Shown: positions 5,921 to 13,790 of the stretch, one piece after another
Layout of the letters: the number at the start of each line of letters is the position of its first letter
How positions within the stretch are numbered: the stretch's first letter is position 1
DNA from: an uncultured Clostridia bacterium
Lineage (GTDB): Bacteria > Bacillota > Clostridia > Christensenellales > Borkfalkiaceae
Reading direction: 5' to 3'
Length of the DNA: 17,344 nucleotides
Assembly (NCBI GenBank): GCA_947628555.1
Contig: CANRAI010000014.1
Coordinates: forward strand, 1-17,344
Made by a program: the position numbers and the translations under genes
Notes under the pieces: model-generated
Told to the model about the DNA's origin: nothing
Seen by the model: only the letters and a program-made list of their open reading frames with translations
Database searches by the model: none

Positions 5921-6061
5921 ACTTAGAACCGATAAAGCGGTAATTAAGACAAATAATATTATAAAAGGCTGCCGAAAAAAAATCAATAGCATTTGTCGCA
6001 TTTTGCCGTAAAATTTAGCCGTATTTGCAATTTCTTTTAATCCCGAAAGCATATACTACGA

Positions 6062-6090
6062 CTGATAATCCATATTTAAACACGTATTAT
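6062..6090 (+). promoter_or_regulatory. Possible second promoter, nearer the hydrolase gene
   Basis: CTGATA (6062-6067), 17 bp, TATTAT (6085-6090). The boxes are weaker than those of the upstream promoter, so this is tentative. Confidence 0.35.
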
Positions 6091-6096
6091 AAAAGC

Positions 6097-6130
6097 AACC
6101 GTAAGGCGGCGCAAAGCCGCAAGGAAGGTT
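6097..6130 (+). promoter_or_regulatory. Leader hairpin next to the ribosome binding site of the hydrolase gene
   Basis: GCGGC (6106-6110) and GCCGC (6116-6120) enclose GCAAA, with an outer AACC/GGTT pairing. The stem ends three bases before the GAGGAG site, so it could modulate ribosome access. A related GCGGCGC-type palindrome lies upstream of pepF. Confidence 0.35.
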
Positions 6131-6144
6131 GTCGAGGAGTTCAA

Positions 6145-7821
6145 ATGCCTAATATTCTGACCCCTGTAACCCTGTGGGAAGCGTTCGACGCTTCGCTTGA
6201 AACTTCGTCCATCGTCCTTTCGTCAAAGGAAAGAGAGGACGGAATTATTGTCGAGCGCGTTAATTTTTCGGGGCGCAAAACGGACGGCGGCAGGGTAGTC
6301 ATAGCCGCGGGATACGCCTACGATAAAAATACCCCCGCAAGCGGAACGGTGATTATTCTTCCCGACAGCCGCGACAGCATTGACGAGGAGACTATGGCGC
6401 TGTTCGTAAAACAGGGCTACGCCGCGCTTATGGTCGATTACCGCGGCGAGTGGGAGGATTGCGATTTCTATACGCGCTATCCCGCCGACGTCGCCTATGC
6501 GAACACGGCGAAGAGCGGCAGGCGCTACGGATTCGTTGACGAAAGCGCAGCCGAAACAAGCTGGTACGAATGGGTAGCGGTGGGAATTTATGCGAAAAAA
6601 TACGCGGCGGAGAGGAGCGGCAGCGATGAAATCGCTGTCGTCGGCATACGCGATGGCGGTGAAATCGCCTGGAAACTCGGCGTGGCGGAAAAATTCAAGT
6701 GCATTATCCCCGTCTGCGCCGCAGGCTGGAAAGCGTACGCGGGCGTAAGTAAATTCCTCACGTTCGAGCCCGACCTCAACGAGGAGCGATACCGCTATAT
6801 AGCTGGTATAGATTCGCAGGCTTACGCGCCGTATATAAAATGTCCCGTGCTTATGCTCTGCGCGACGAACGACGCGGGCTCTGATTACGACAGGGCTTAC
6901 GATACTTTCTCGCGTATAAATCCCGAATTTGTATCAGAAAGCGCGATAGCGTATTCGGTGCACAGCAACGGCTGTATAGGCGAAAAGTGCACGTCCGAAA
7001 TGTTTATGTTCCTCGATAGGAACCTTAAAAACAGGCAGGTTTTCATTCCGAAGCCTTCAGAAATATCAATCGAGGTGGACGACGAATCCAACCTCATAGC
7101 AACTGTTAAATTCGACAGCGAGGGAATAGTCGATTTTTGCGAAATGTATATGGCGGAGGACTGTGTGGATTCCTCTCTCCGCGACTGGACGGAATGTCCG
7201 CCCAAGACGAAAATTTCACCGCAGGACCAGCAATTCTACCTGAATATATACGAAAAGACTTCCACCGTTTTCGCGCTCTGCTACGTAAGGTATATAAACG
7301 GATTTTCCGTATGGTCCAAAATTTCCGCCAAGAAGCTGAACGGTATGTTCAGGAATATGCGCGGTAAGTGCAGGGTGATATATTCGGATAAGGACAGTAA
7401 ATACGCTTTCGCCCTGTCCGAACCCCGCAAATATGCCGTCGGAAATATGTTTTTGCTCGACAAATCTTTGCGGCCGTCCGTCGTGGAAAAAGACGGCGTA
7501 AAGGGTCTATACGCCGTCGGCGGGCTTACGACCTATAAATTGAATTCGCCCGCTTACGCGCCCGTACAGGGCAGTCTGCTAAAACTTGACATCTTTTGCG
7601 ACGAAACTTGTAATATACGCATAACCTTTGTTGACGGTCCTACGGGCGAGGAATTTACAGATGATTACGTAATAATGGGCGGAGTATGGCAGAGCGTCAT
7701 AGCGGAAAGTAAGCTTTTCAAGAATTCGGGCGGAGTTTCGCTTGAAAATTTCATGTCCGCGGTCCGTCTTACAATAAGTTGCGGCGTTCCATACGCAATA
7801 AATAACGTAATGTGGCTATAA
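6145..7821 (+). CDS. Alpha/beta-hydrolase-like two-domain protein, nucleophile elbow lacks serine
   Basis: This 558-residue protein has an alpha/beta-hydrolase-like N-terminal half (about 60-300) of the acetylxylan-esterase/dienelactone-hydrolase sort: TVIILPDSRD, GYAALMVDYRGEW, and the elbow strand DEIAVVGIRDGGEIAW at 161-176, followed by CPVLMLCATND with Asp243 as candidate acid and His273 as candidate base. At the elbow, the expected G-x-S-x-G reads G-I-R-D-G, placing Arg169 where the nucleophile should be. Residues about 300-558 form a beta-rich domain of unknown kind. It has no signal peptide. An upstream in-frame ATG at 6025 lacks a ribosome binding site, whereas GAGGAG precedes 6145. 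Its stop is two bases before the signal peptidase start. It may be a non-catalytic or unusual hydrolase; the substrate is unknown. Confidence 0.7.
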   Translation: MPNILTPVTLWEAFDASLETSSIVLSSKEREDGIIVERVNFSGRKTDGGRVVIAAGYAYDKNTPASGTVIILPDSRDSIDEETMALFVKQGYAALMVDYRGEWEDCDFYTRYPADVAYANTAKSGRRYGFVDESAAETSWYEWVAVGIYAKKYAAERSGSDEIAVVGIRDGGEIAWKLGVAEKFKCIIPVCAAGWKAYAGVSKFLTFEPDLNEERYRYIAGIDSQAYAPYIKCPVLMLCATNDAGSDYDRAYDTFSRINPEFVSESAIAYSVHSNGCIGEKCTSEMFMFLDRNLKNRQVFIPKPSEISIEVDDESNLIATVKFDSEGIVDFCEMYMAEDCVDSSLRDWTECPPKTKISPQDQQFYLNIYEKTSTVFALCYVRYINGFSVWSKISAKKLNGMFRNMRGKCRVIYSDKDSKYAFALSEPRKYAVGNMFLLDKSLRPSVVEKDGVKGLYAVGGLTTYKLNSPAYAPVQGSLLKLDIFCDETCNIRITFVDGPTGEEFTDDYVIMGGVWQSVIAESKLFKNSGGVSLENFMSAVRLTISCGVPYAINNVMWL

Positions 7822-7823
7822 AT

Positions 7824-8453
7824 ATGTGGAACAGCGTCGGGGCCGGCCTTTTTGAAAGGCGCAGGGCTTCAAAACTTAATTATATCGTCAACGCGGCGCT
7901 AATTCTCCTGGTTTTATTTTTGGTCGCCGAAATTTCCTTCAATATGCGCTACACAAGTATTCTTGTTGACGGCAGGTCGATGCTGCCGACGCTTGTCGGT
8001 GCGGAGAACGGCGAGGGCGGCGATTTTATCTTTATAGATACCACTATATCGCCCACGTACGGCGATATAGTGGTGGTAAGACGCGCTGACGGCAGCTTCA
8101 TTATAAAGCGCGTCGTGGCGTTCGGCGGGGATACCGTCAAATCGGAAGCGGGCGTGCTTTCCATAAAATACAAGGGCAGTGAAACTTTTGAAGATAAGGA
8201 CGAGCCTTATCTTTCGCCCGAATACAACCGCCCCGAATTACTGAAAAACAGTTTTTCGGAGCATTTGGTGGAAGAGGGCAAAATGTTTTTGCTGGGCGAC
8301 AACCGAAACGAGAGCGCGGACAGCCGCCTGAACGGCGATTATCCGCTTAAAGACGTCGTTGGTGTAGTCCCCGAATGGGCGCTGCGCAGGAAAGCGCAGA
8401 TTACGGCGTTTTATACCTACTTCAAAACCCATTCCATACAAATAACGGGTTAA
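7824..8453 (+). CDS. lepB: Signal peptidase I
   Basis: This is a 209-residue type I signal peptidase (S26), which removes signal peptides from exported proteins at the outer face of the membrane. A single N-terminal helix spans about residues 20-40 (NYIVNAALILLVLFLVAEIS). The catalytic serine is Ser52 in GRSMLPTL, and the general-base lysine is Lys95 in IIKRVVAFGGD. The conserved box GDNRNESADSR is at 158-168. The length and single anchor match the Gram-positive SipS-type enzymes. A GTG at 7812 is also in frame but overlaps the previous gene. The ATG at 7824, two bases after the hydrolase stop, was preferred; neither has a good ribosome binding site, so translation is probably coupled. Confidence 0.95.
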   Translation: MWNSVGAGLFERRRASKLNYIVNAALILLVLFLVAEISFNMRYTSILVDGRSMLPTLVGAENGEGGDFIFIDTTISPTYGDIVVVRRADGSFIIKRVVAFGGDTVKSEAGVLSIKYKGSETFEDKDEPYLSPEYNRPELLKNSFSEHLVEEGKMFLLGDNRNESADSRLNGDYPLKDVVGVVPEWALRRKAQITAFYTYFKTHSIQITG

Positions 8454-8459
8454 TTTACT

Positions 8460-8473
8460 GCGGCGCGCGCCGC
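8460..8473. repeat. 14-bp GC palindrome between lepB and pepF
   Basis: GCGGCGCGCGCCGC is a perfect palindrome in the 56-bp gap, six bases after the lepB stop. In RNA it could form GCGGC/GCCGC with a GCGC loop. No T tract follows, so termination is unlikely; an RNA-processing or pausing role is possible. A TATATAAT motif follows at 8483-8490 without a recognisable -35. Confidence 0.45.
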
Positions 8474-8509
8474 AAAGCAATATATATAATAATGTTATGT
8501 GAGGTAAAA

Positions 8510-10285
8510 ATGGACAGACAGGAAGTACAGGAAAAATACAAATGGAAGCTCGACGATATTTATTCTTCCGACGAAAAATGGGAAGAAGACCTTAAAAAAG
8601 CGCAGGAGCAGAACGATTTTTCAAAATTTTCGGGTAAGTTGGGCGACAGGGCGCAGCTTTTAAGCTTTTTACGCAAGAGCGACGAATACGGCAAACTTCT
8701 TGATAAGCTTGTGGCGTACGCCCAGCTTCACAACGACGAGGACAGAAGCGTTGAAAAGTATAGGGTAATGTTTTCGAAAATATATTCGCTTTTCACCGCG
8801 TATTCCACCGAAACGGCTTTCTTCGAACCCGAAATGTCAAGACTTGACGACGGTTATCTTTCTTCGGTGGTCGCCGACCCGGATTTTTCGGACTACGACT
8901 ATCAGATAAAGAGAATTATCGCCCGCAAGCCCCACGCCGTTTCCGAAGCCGAGGAAAAAATCATGGGTATGGCGCAGGAAGTTTTTTACGGATATTCGGA
9001 AATATTCGGAATGATAGAGAGTTTGGATTTGCCCCTGCCCGAAATCGAGTACGAGGGAAAAACAACAAAGCTTACGCAAGGGCTATACGGCATAATTCTT
9101 CACGGCGAGGACCGCGAAAAGCGCAAGGAAGCCTACGAAAAATTCTATAACGCCTACAAAAGTCTTCTGAATACGATTGCTTCGACTTATATCGGCAACG
9201 TCAAAAGCGACGTGCTTGCAAGCAAGGTTTATAAATATAATTCCTGCCTTGAACGCGCGCTTGCAATGGAGGACGTTGACCGCTCGGTTTACGACAATCT
9301 TTTGAAAGCGGTTGACGCAAATCTTTCGTCTATGCACCGCTATATGGCGGACAGGAAGAAAATTCTCGGCTACGATAAGCTGTACTTTTACGACGTATAT
9401 GCGCCCCTTATCGGCGGCGTGGATTTCAAACTTTCTTTTGACGACGCGTTTGATTATGTTGTAAGAGGGCTTGCGCCTCTCGGAAAAGAATATCAGAATC
9501 TTCTGAAAAGAGGGCGCGACGAGCGCTGGATAGACGTTTACGAAACGGACGGAAAGCGCAAGGGCGCATACAGCGCGGCTTGCTACGGCGTTCACCCTTA
9601 CGTACTGTTGAATTATCAGCAGACTATAAACGAAGTGTTCACCATTGCCCATGAAATGGGCCATTCGCTTCACACTTATTTTTCGCAGTCGTCGCAGCCT
9701 TACGCCAAAAACCAATATACGATTTTTGTCGCTGAGGTCGCAAGCACGGTCAACGAGGTGCTGTTGTTAAAATTCATGCTGTCCGAAGCAAAGGACGTAA
9801 ATCTGAAAAAGTTTCTTTTGAATTATTATCTGGACAATATACGCGCAACGCTGCACAGGCAGGCGATGTTCGCCGAATTCGAAGCCGAAGCGCACGCGAT
9901 GGTAGAGAGGGGCGAACCTCTTACCAAAGACAATATGTCCAAAGTCTATAAGGATTTGGGAATTAAATACTACGGCAACGATATCGAGCACGACGACAAT
10001 ATTTGCTTCGAGTGGGCGCGGGTTCCTCATTTTTATAATGCGTTTTACGTCTATAAATACGCAACGGGAATAACCGCGGCGATAAATATAGTAACGCGAA
10101 TTCTTTCGGAGGGCGAGCCTGCCGTAAGGGATTATTTCGGATTTTTGAAAGGCGGTTCATCTACCGACCCCATATCTCTTCTGAAAATAGCAGGCGTTGA
10201 CCTCGGAAAGCCGGAAGCGTATGAAACCGCGATGCGCGAATTTGATAAAACACTTACCGAATTTGAAAAATTGATGGGAATATAG
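8510..10285 (+). CDS. pepF: Oligoendopeptidase F (M3 metallopeptidase)
   Basis: This is a 591-residue zinc peptidase of the M3B family that degrades oligopeptides of roughly 7-17 residues in the cytoplasm; length and domain order match PepF. The N-terminal helical region begins KYKWKLDDIYSSDEKWEEDL, typical for the family. The zinc site is HEMGH with His381, Glu382 and His385; Glu409 in VAEVAST is the expected third ligand. The downstream segment with RQAMFAEFEAEAH and EHDDNICFEWARVPHFYN is also diagnostic. GAGG lies five bases before the ATG at 8510; the longer in-frame start at 8375 lies inside lepB and was rejected. Being downstream of signal peptidase, it could help clear peptide fragments, but this is speculation. 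Confidence 0.95.
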   Translation: MDRQEVQEKYKWKLDDIYSSDEKWEEDLKKAQEQNDFSKFSGKLGDRAQLLSFLRKSDEYGKLLDKLVAYAQLHNDEDRSVEKYRVMFSKIYSLFTAYSTETAFFEPEMSRLDDGYLSSVVADPDFSDYDYQIKRIIARKPHAVSEAEEKIMGMAQEVFYGYSEIFGMIESLDLPLPEIEYEGKTTKLTQGLYGIILHGEDREKRKEAYEKFYNAYKSLLNTIASTYIGNVKSDVLASKVYKYNSCLERALAMEDVDRSVYDNLLKAVDANLSSMHRYMADRKKILGYDKLYFYDVYAPLIGGVDFKLSFDDAFDYVVRGLAPLGKEYQNLLKRGRDERWIDVYETDGKRKGAYSAACYGVHPYVLLNYQQTINEVFTIAHEMGHSLHTYFSQSSQPYAKNQYTIFVAEVASTVNEVLLLKFMLSEAKDVNLKKFLLNYYLDNIRATLHRQAMFAEFEAEAHAMVERGEPLTKDNMSKVYKDLGIKYYGNDIEHDDNICFEWARVPHFYNAFYVYKYATGITAAINIVTRILSEGEPAVRDYFGFLKGGSSTDPISLLKIAGVDLGKPEAYETAMREFDKTLTEFEKLMGI

Positions 10286-10291
10286 AGTACT

Positions 10292-11758
10292 ATGTCAGAC
10301 AAAATAAGCGTTATGCCCAATAATTTGGACGCCGAACAGGCGCTTCTGGGCTGTATGCTGATTGACAACGAAATACTTGCGGATGTTTTGGACGGACTTG
10401 ACGGAGAGGATTTTTATCAGGAATCCCACCAGTATATAATTGCCGCAATCAAGATGGTTTTCGCAGAAAGAAAGCCGCTTGATATCGTAACGCTTACGGA
10501 CAGGCTTGAAAGCGACGGCAATCTCGAAAAGGCGGGCGGCATTTCGTACATAACGGAAATCACGCAGACAACGCCTTCGGCGGCAAATTATAAATATTAT
10601 CTCGATATTGTGAAGCGGGACAGCGTAAACAGAAAGCTTATCCGCGCCGCAAGGGATATCGCAGATTTTTCGAAATCGAGCGACGACTCAGTTAAAAGTA
10701 TTCAATACGCCGAACAAAAAGTCTATGCCGTTTCGCAGGTGAACGACACTTCGTCCGTAAAGGATATAAGGCAGAGCGACGGGCTTGACAGGGTAATAGA
10801 AAAATTCCAGAAGCTTGCAAACGACAAGGACGCGTTCCGCGGCGTGCCCACGGGATTTATATATCTTGACAGGCTTACGAACGGCTTGCAGAAATCAGAC
10901 CTCATAGTTATCGCCGCCCGTCCGGGTATGGGCAAAACTTCGCTTGCGATGAATATCGTTGAAAACGCCGCCGTAAATCACGGACTTGTGTGCGCGGTAT
11001 TCAGCCTCGAAATGCCGGAAGAACAGATTTTGCAAAGACTTCTTTGCAGCACCGCGGGCGTCAACATGGCGAATGCGCTTGCGGGAAAGCTTACCAACGC
11101 CGACTGGAAACGTCTTGCGAAAACCCGCGAACAGCTCGGTAACTGCAAAATAAATATAGACGATTCTTCGCGCGTCACTCCTGCGGAAATTCTTTCCAAG
11201 TGCCGCAGGATTAAAGCCCGCAACGGCGGAAAACTCGACCTTGTAATGATAGACTACATTCAGCTTATGTCAAGCGGGAAAAGACAGGGCGAGGAAAACA
11301 GAACGCAGGAAGTCGCTTCAATCACGCGCGACTTGAAAATAATGGCTAAGGAGCTCGACGTGCCCGTCGTAGCGCTTTCACAGCTCCGCCGTATCCAATC
11401 GGGCGAGCCTCAGCTTTCGGATTTGCGCGAATCGGGCGCGATAGAGCAAGACGCCGATATCGTTATGTTCATCAACCGCCCCGACGTCGCCGCCAGCGAC
11501 GAGGAAATCGAAAAAAAACACATAGTAAAGGGTATGGCGGAACTTATTCTGGCAAAGCACCGCAACGGCGAAACGGGCAGGATAAAGCTGCGTTTCAGGG
11601 GCGAGTTGACCAAATTCGTCAATCCCGAAATGAACAACGAAATGGAAGAGCGCGCGCAGGGCGCCGCAAGAGAGGAAAACCGTCCCTCCGAGCCCGACGA
11701 GCTTGCGCCTTTAAGCGAGGACGACGCGCCTCCTGAGGACGAGGAGCTTCCGTTCTGA
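10292..11758 (+). CDS. dnaB: Replicative DNA helicase DnaB
   Basis: This 488-residue hexameric helicase unwinds DNA ahead of the replication fork in the 5'-3' direction. The N-terminal collar domain is at about 1-115 (PNNLDAEQALLGCMLIDNEI). The RecA-like motor has Walker A ARPGMGKTSLAMN with Lys215, then FSLEMPEEQILQRLL, Walker B LDLVMIDYIQLM and the motif ALSQLRRIQSGEPQLSDLRE with its arginine-containing sensor. It ends in an acidic, Pro-rich tail of about 40 residues (PSEPDELAPLSEDDAPPEDE). It starts six bases after the pepF stop with only a weak site. Firmicutes often call this gene dnaC. The tail is variable in the family and may contact other replisome proteins. Confidence 0.97.
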   Translation: MSDKISVMPNNLDAEQALLGCMLIDNEILADVLDGLDGEDFYQESHQYIIAAIKMVFAERKPLDIVTLTDRLESDGNLEKAGGISYITEITQTTPSAANYKYYLDIVKRDSVNRKLIRAARDIADFSKSSDDSVKSIQYAEQKVYAVSQVNDTSSVKDIRQSDGLDRVIEKFQKLANDKDAFRGVPTGFIYLDRLTNGLQKSDLIVIAARPGMGKTSLAMNIVENAAVNHGLVCAVFSLEMPEEQILQRLLCSTAGVNMANALAGKLTNADWKRLAKTREQLGNCKINIDDSSRVTPAEILSKCRRIKARNGGKLDLVMIDYIQLMSSGKRQGEENRTQEVASITRDLKIMAKELDVPVVALSQLRRIQSGEPQLSDLRESGAIEQDADIVMFINRPDVAASDEEIEKKHIVKGMAELILAKHRNGETGRIKLRFRGELTKFVNPEMNNEMEERAQGAAREENRPSEPDELAPLSEDDAPPEDEELPF

Positions 11759-11759
11759 T

Positions 11760-12761
11760 ATGACCGAGATTCAGGAAATCGACGAAAACAGCCTCGCTCT
11801 CGCAAAACGTATAATCAAAGAAGGCGGAGCGGTGGCTTTTCCCACGGAAACAGTTTATGGGTTGGGCGCAAACGCTTTCGATACCGCGGCTGTGAACGGA
11901 ATTTATAAGATAAAGGGCAGGCCGGGCGACAATCCGCTTATCGTCCACGTTCATAAAGATTACGATATCGGCGGGCTGGTGCGGGATATTCCGCGCTATG
12001 CGGAAAGGTTGAAAGAAGAATTTCTTCCCGGACCGCTTACAATGGTCTTCAAAAGCCGCGGCGCGGTAAGTCCCGTCGTAAGTTGCGGGCTTGACACTCT
12101 CGCCGTCCGCGTGCCGTCGCACTCCGGGGCGCAGAAATTCTTAAAATATGTGGATTTGCCCATAGCCGCGCCTTCGGCGAACATTTCAAAACACGTCAGC
12201 CCGACTTCCGCGCAGCATGTTCTTGCCGATTTGGAAGGTAAAATTCCCTTGATTTTGGACGGCGGAAGCTGTTCGGGCGGGATAGAGAGCACCGTTCTCG
12301 ACTGCACGGGCGAAATTCCAGTAATTTTGAGAAGCGGTCTCGTCACCCGCGAAATGATAGAAAAAGCCGTCGGAGCGTGCGGCGAATACGCCTATAAAGA
12401 AGGCGGGGTCGCGCGGTCGCCCGGCATGAAGTACAAACACTATTCGCCCTCTTGCAGGACGGCTATGTTCGGACGGAACGACCTTCAAAAAGCGCTCGAA
12501 TTATACGACGAGGAAACCTCAAAAGGCGTTAAGGCGCTTATTCTCTGCGAGGAAAGCGCTATTTCGCTTCTCGGCGGCAGAAAATACGTCAGTTTCGGCA
12601 AAACGCCGGAGGAAATGGCTTCCCGCCTATATGCGAAGCTTCGCGAGTGCGAAAAGACGGCGGAACTAATCGTCGCCGTCGCGCCCGAAGAACGCGGCGG
12701 AGTAATGGCGGGAGTGATGAACAGGCTTTCAAAAGCGTGTGGTAACGGATATGAAAGGTAA
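11760..12761 (+). CDS. tsaC: Threonylcarbamoyl-AMP synthase, Sua5 type
   Basis: This protein makes threonylcarbamoyl-AMP from threonine, bicarbonate and ATP, the first step of the t6A37 modification in tRNAs reading ANN codons. The YrdC-like domain fills about residues 1-205: GGAVAFPTETVYGLGANAFD, KIKGRPGDNPLIVHV, LPGPLTMVF, PIAAPSANISKHVSPTSA. A linker with SPGMKYKHYSPSC leads to the C-terminal Sua5 domain (to 333), so this is the long two-domain form (called ywlC in Bacillus). The start codon begins one base after the dnaB stop; the end of dnaB supplies a GAGGAG about 14 bases upstream. The TsaB/D/E partners are not in the window. Confidence 0.95.
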   Translation: MTEIQEIDENSLALAKRIIKEGGAVAFPTETVYGLGANAFDTAAVNGIYKIKGRPGDNPLIVHVHKDYDIGGLVRDIPRYAERLKEEFLPGPLTMVFKSRGAVSPVVSCGLDTLAVRVPSHSGAQKFLKYVDLPIAAPSANISKHVSPTSAQHVLADLEGKIPLILDGGSCSGGIESTVLDCTGEIPVILRSGLVTREMIEKAVGACGEYAYKEGGVARSPGMKYKHYSPSCRTAMFGRNDLQKALELYDEETSKGVKALILCEESAISLLGGRKYVSFGKTPEEMASRLYAKLRECEKTAELIVAVAPEERGGVMAGVMNRLSKACGNGYER

Positions 12762-13224
12762 AAACAGGAGAAAAAGAGTTCTGTTTGTATGTACGGGCAA
12801 CACTTGCCGCAGTCCGATGGCGGAATTTCTTTTAAGAAACAAGCTTAAAAAGCGCAAAATAAGGTGGTGGGACGTTTCCTCGTGCGGGATAAACGCCGAA
12901 GTCGGCGGAACTATAAGCCCCAACAGCAAAACGGCACTCGAAGAAGTCGGTATTAAAGTCGATAAATTCGAGCCTACACAGCTTACCCAGAAAAAAATAG
13001 GCGCGAGCACGATTGTTATCTGCATGACCCAAAGCCAGAAGCAGATGCTGGAAGGGTGCGGGCACGTATTCTGCGTGCGCGACGTCTGCGGATACGACGT
13101 TCCCGACCCATACGGGCGGGATATAGAAGCGTACAGAGCAACGCGCGAAGCCCTTTCCCGCGCCTGCGACGTACTTATAGAGAATTACATAACACAATAC
13201 AAGGACGGTGAAGAAATAAAATGA
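12751..13224 (+). CDS. ywlE: Low-molecular-weight phosphatase, YwlE-like protein-arginine phosphatase
   Basis: This is a 157-residue protein of the LMW-PTP fold. The P-loop is CTGNTCRS with Cys14 as nucleophile and Arg20; Asp119 in DPYG is the general acid. The residue at position 18 is Thr. In YwlE the equivalent threonine (Thr11) gives selectivity for phosphoarginine, whereas tyrosine phosphatases mostly have Ile/Leu there. YwlE reverses McsB-made arginine phosphorylation that marks proteins for ClpCP. The gene overlaps the end of tsaC by 11 bp and the start of rpiB by 4, and ywlC-ywlE-rpiB is also the Bacillus order with ywlD missing. A GTG four codons upstream is possible. mcsB is not in the window. 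Confidence 0.88.
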   Translation: MKGKNRRKRVLFVCTGNTCRSPMAEFLLRNKLKKRKIRWWDVSSCGINAEVGGTISPNSKTALEEVGIKVDKFEPTQLTQKKIGASTIVICMTQSQKQMLEGCGHVFCVRDVCGYDVPDPYGRDIEAYRATREALSRACDVLIENYITQYKDGEEIK

Positions 13225-13670
13225 AAATTGCTTTGGCATGCGACCACGGCGGTCTGAATCTTAAAAGGGAGATAAAAAAATATCTCGAAGATAACGGCTA
13301 CGAGACGTTAGACTTTGGTACGGACACATTTGACAGTTGCGATTATCCCGATTTCGCCCTTCCTGCGGCGGAAGCCGTAGCAAGCGGAAAATGCGAAAGG
13401 GGGATAGTGGTATGTTCTACGGGCATAGGGGTATCAATGGTAGCCAACAAAGTTCCCGGGGTGCGTTGCGCGCACTGTCATGACACTTACTGCGCCGAAT
13501 TTACAAGGCGTCACAACGACGCGAATATGCTTGCGCTTGGTGAAAAGGTAGTGGGAATCGGCTACGCCCTGAAAATAGTTGAGGCTTTTATGCGCACGGA
13601 ATTCGAGGGCGGCAGACACCAACGCAGAGTGGATAAAATTTCTGCGATTGAAAAGAAATACGGCAAATAA
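13221..13670 (+). CDS. rpiB: Ribose-5-phosphate isomerase B
   Basis: This 149-residue RpiB/LacAB-type isomerase interconverts ribose 5-phosphate and ribulose 5-phosphate in the non-oxidative pentose phosphate pathway. Visible active-site parts are CDHGG at 7-11, the anion-hole loop CSTGIGVSM with Cys65 and Thr67, and RRHNDANMLALG with His98 and Asn99. The Cys65-Thr67 pair fits true RpiB, but allose-6-phosphate isomerases are close relatives and cannot be fully excluded. The ATG overlaps the ywlE stop in ATGA, so translation is coupled. It is the last gene of the plus-strand series, about 90 bp before a terminator. Confidence 0.93.
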   Translation: MKIALACDHGGLNLKREIKKYLEDNGYETLDFGTDTFDSCDYPDFALPAAEAVASGKCERGIVVCSTGIGVSMVANKVPGVRCAHCHDTYCAEFTRRHNDANMLALGEKVVGIGYALKIVEAFMRTEFEGGRHQRRVDKISAIEKKYGK

Positions 13671-13727
13671 TTATCAAAAATCCGAATACCGAAATTCCGA
13701 AAATACCAAAAAAGCTAAAAAATCTTA

Positions 13728-13753
13728 TTAAATAATCGCTTTAAATAATCGCT
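13728..13753. repeat. Tandem duplication of a 13-bp unit
   Basis: TTAAATAATCGCT occurs twice in exact head-to-tail copies (13728-13740 and 13741-13753) between rpiB and the terminator. It is probably a simple slippage duplication. Confidence 0.85.
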
Positions 13754-13760
13754 TACGAAA

Positions 13761-13790
13761 ATACCGCCGCGGCTATCTCCGCGGCGGTAT
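13761..13790. terminator. Bidirectional terminator between rpiB and comEC
   Basis: A perfect 12-bp inverted repeat, ATACCGCCGCGG and CCGCGGCGGTAT, with a six-base loop. It is flanked by AAAAT on the left and a T5 run just to the right (after TGAA), so both convergent genes can use it. The comEC stop codon is in the loop. Confidence 0.88.

Noticed and set aside
6025..6144. Longer N-terminus for the hydrolase-like protein
   Set aside because: There is no ribosome binding site at 6025, the extension is basic and low in family features, and GAGGAG stands right before 6145.
9083..9715. 210-codon minus-strand frame inside pepF
   Set aside because: It lies wholly antisense to a well-supported gene with diagnostic motifs, and has no recognisable domain.
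13680..13760. Possible CRISPR-like repeats after rpiB
   Set aside because: There are only two contiguous copies of a 13-bp unit without spacers, so this is a simple tandem duplication.
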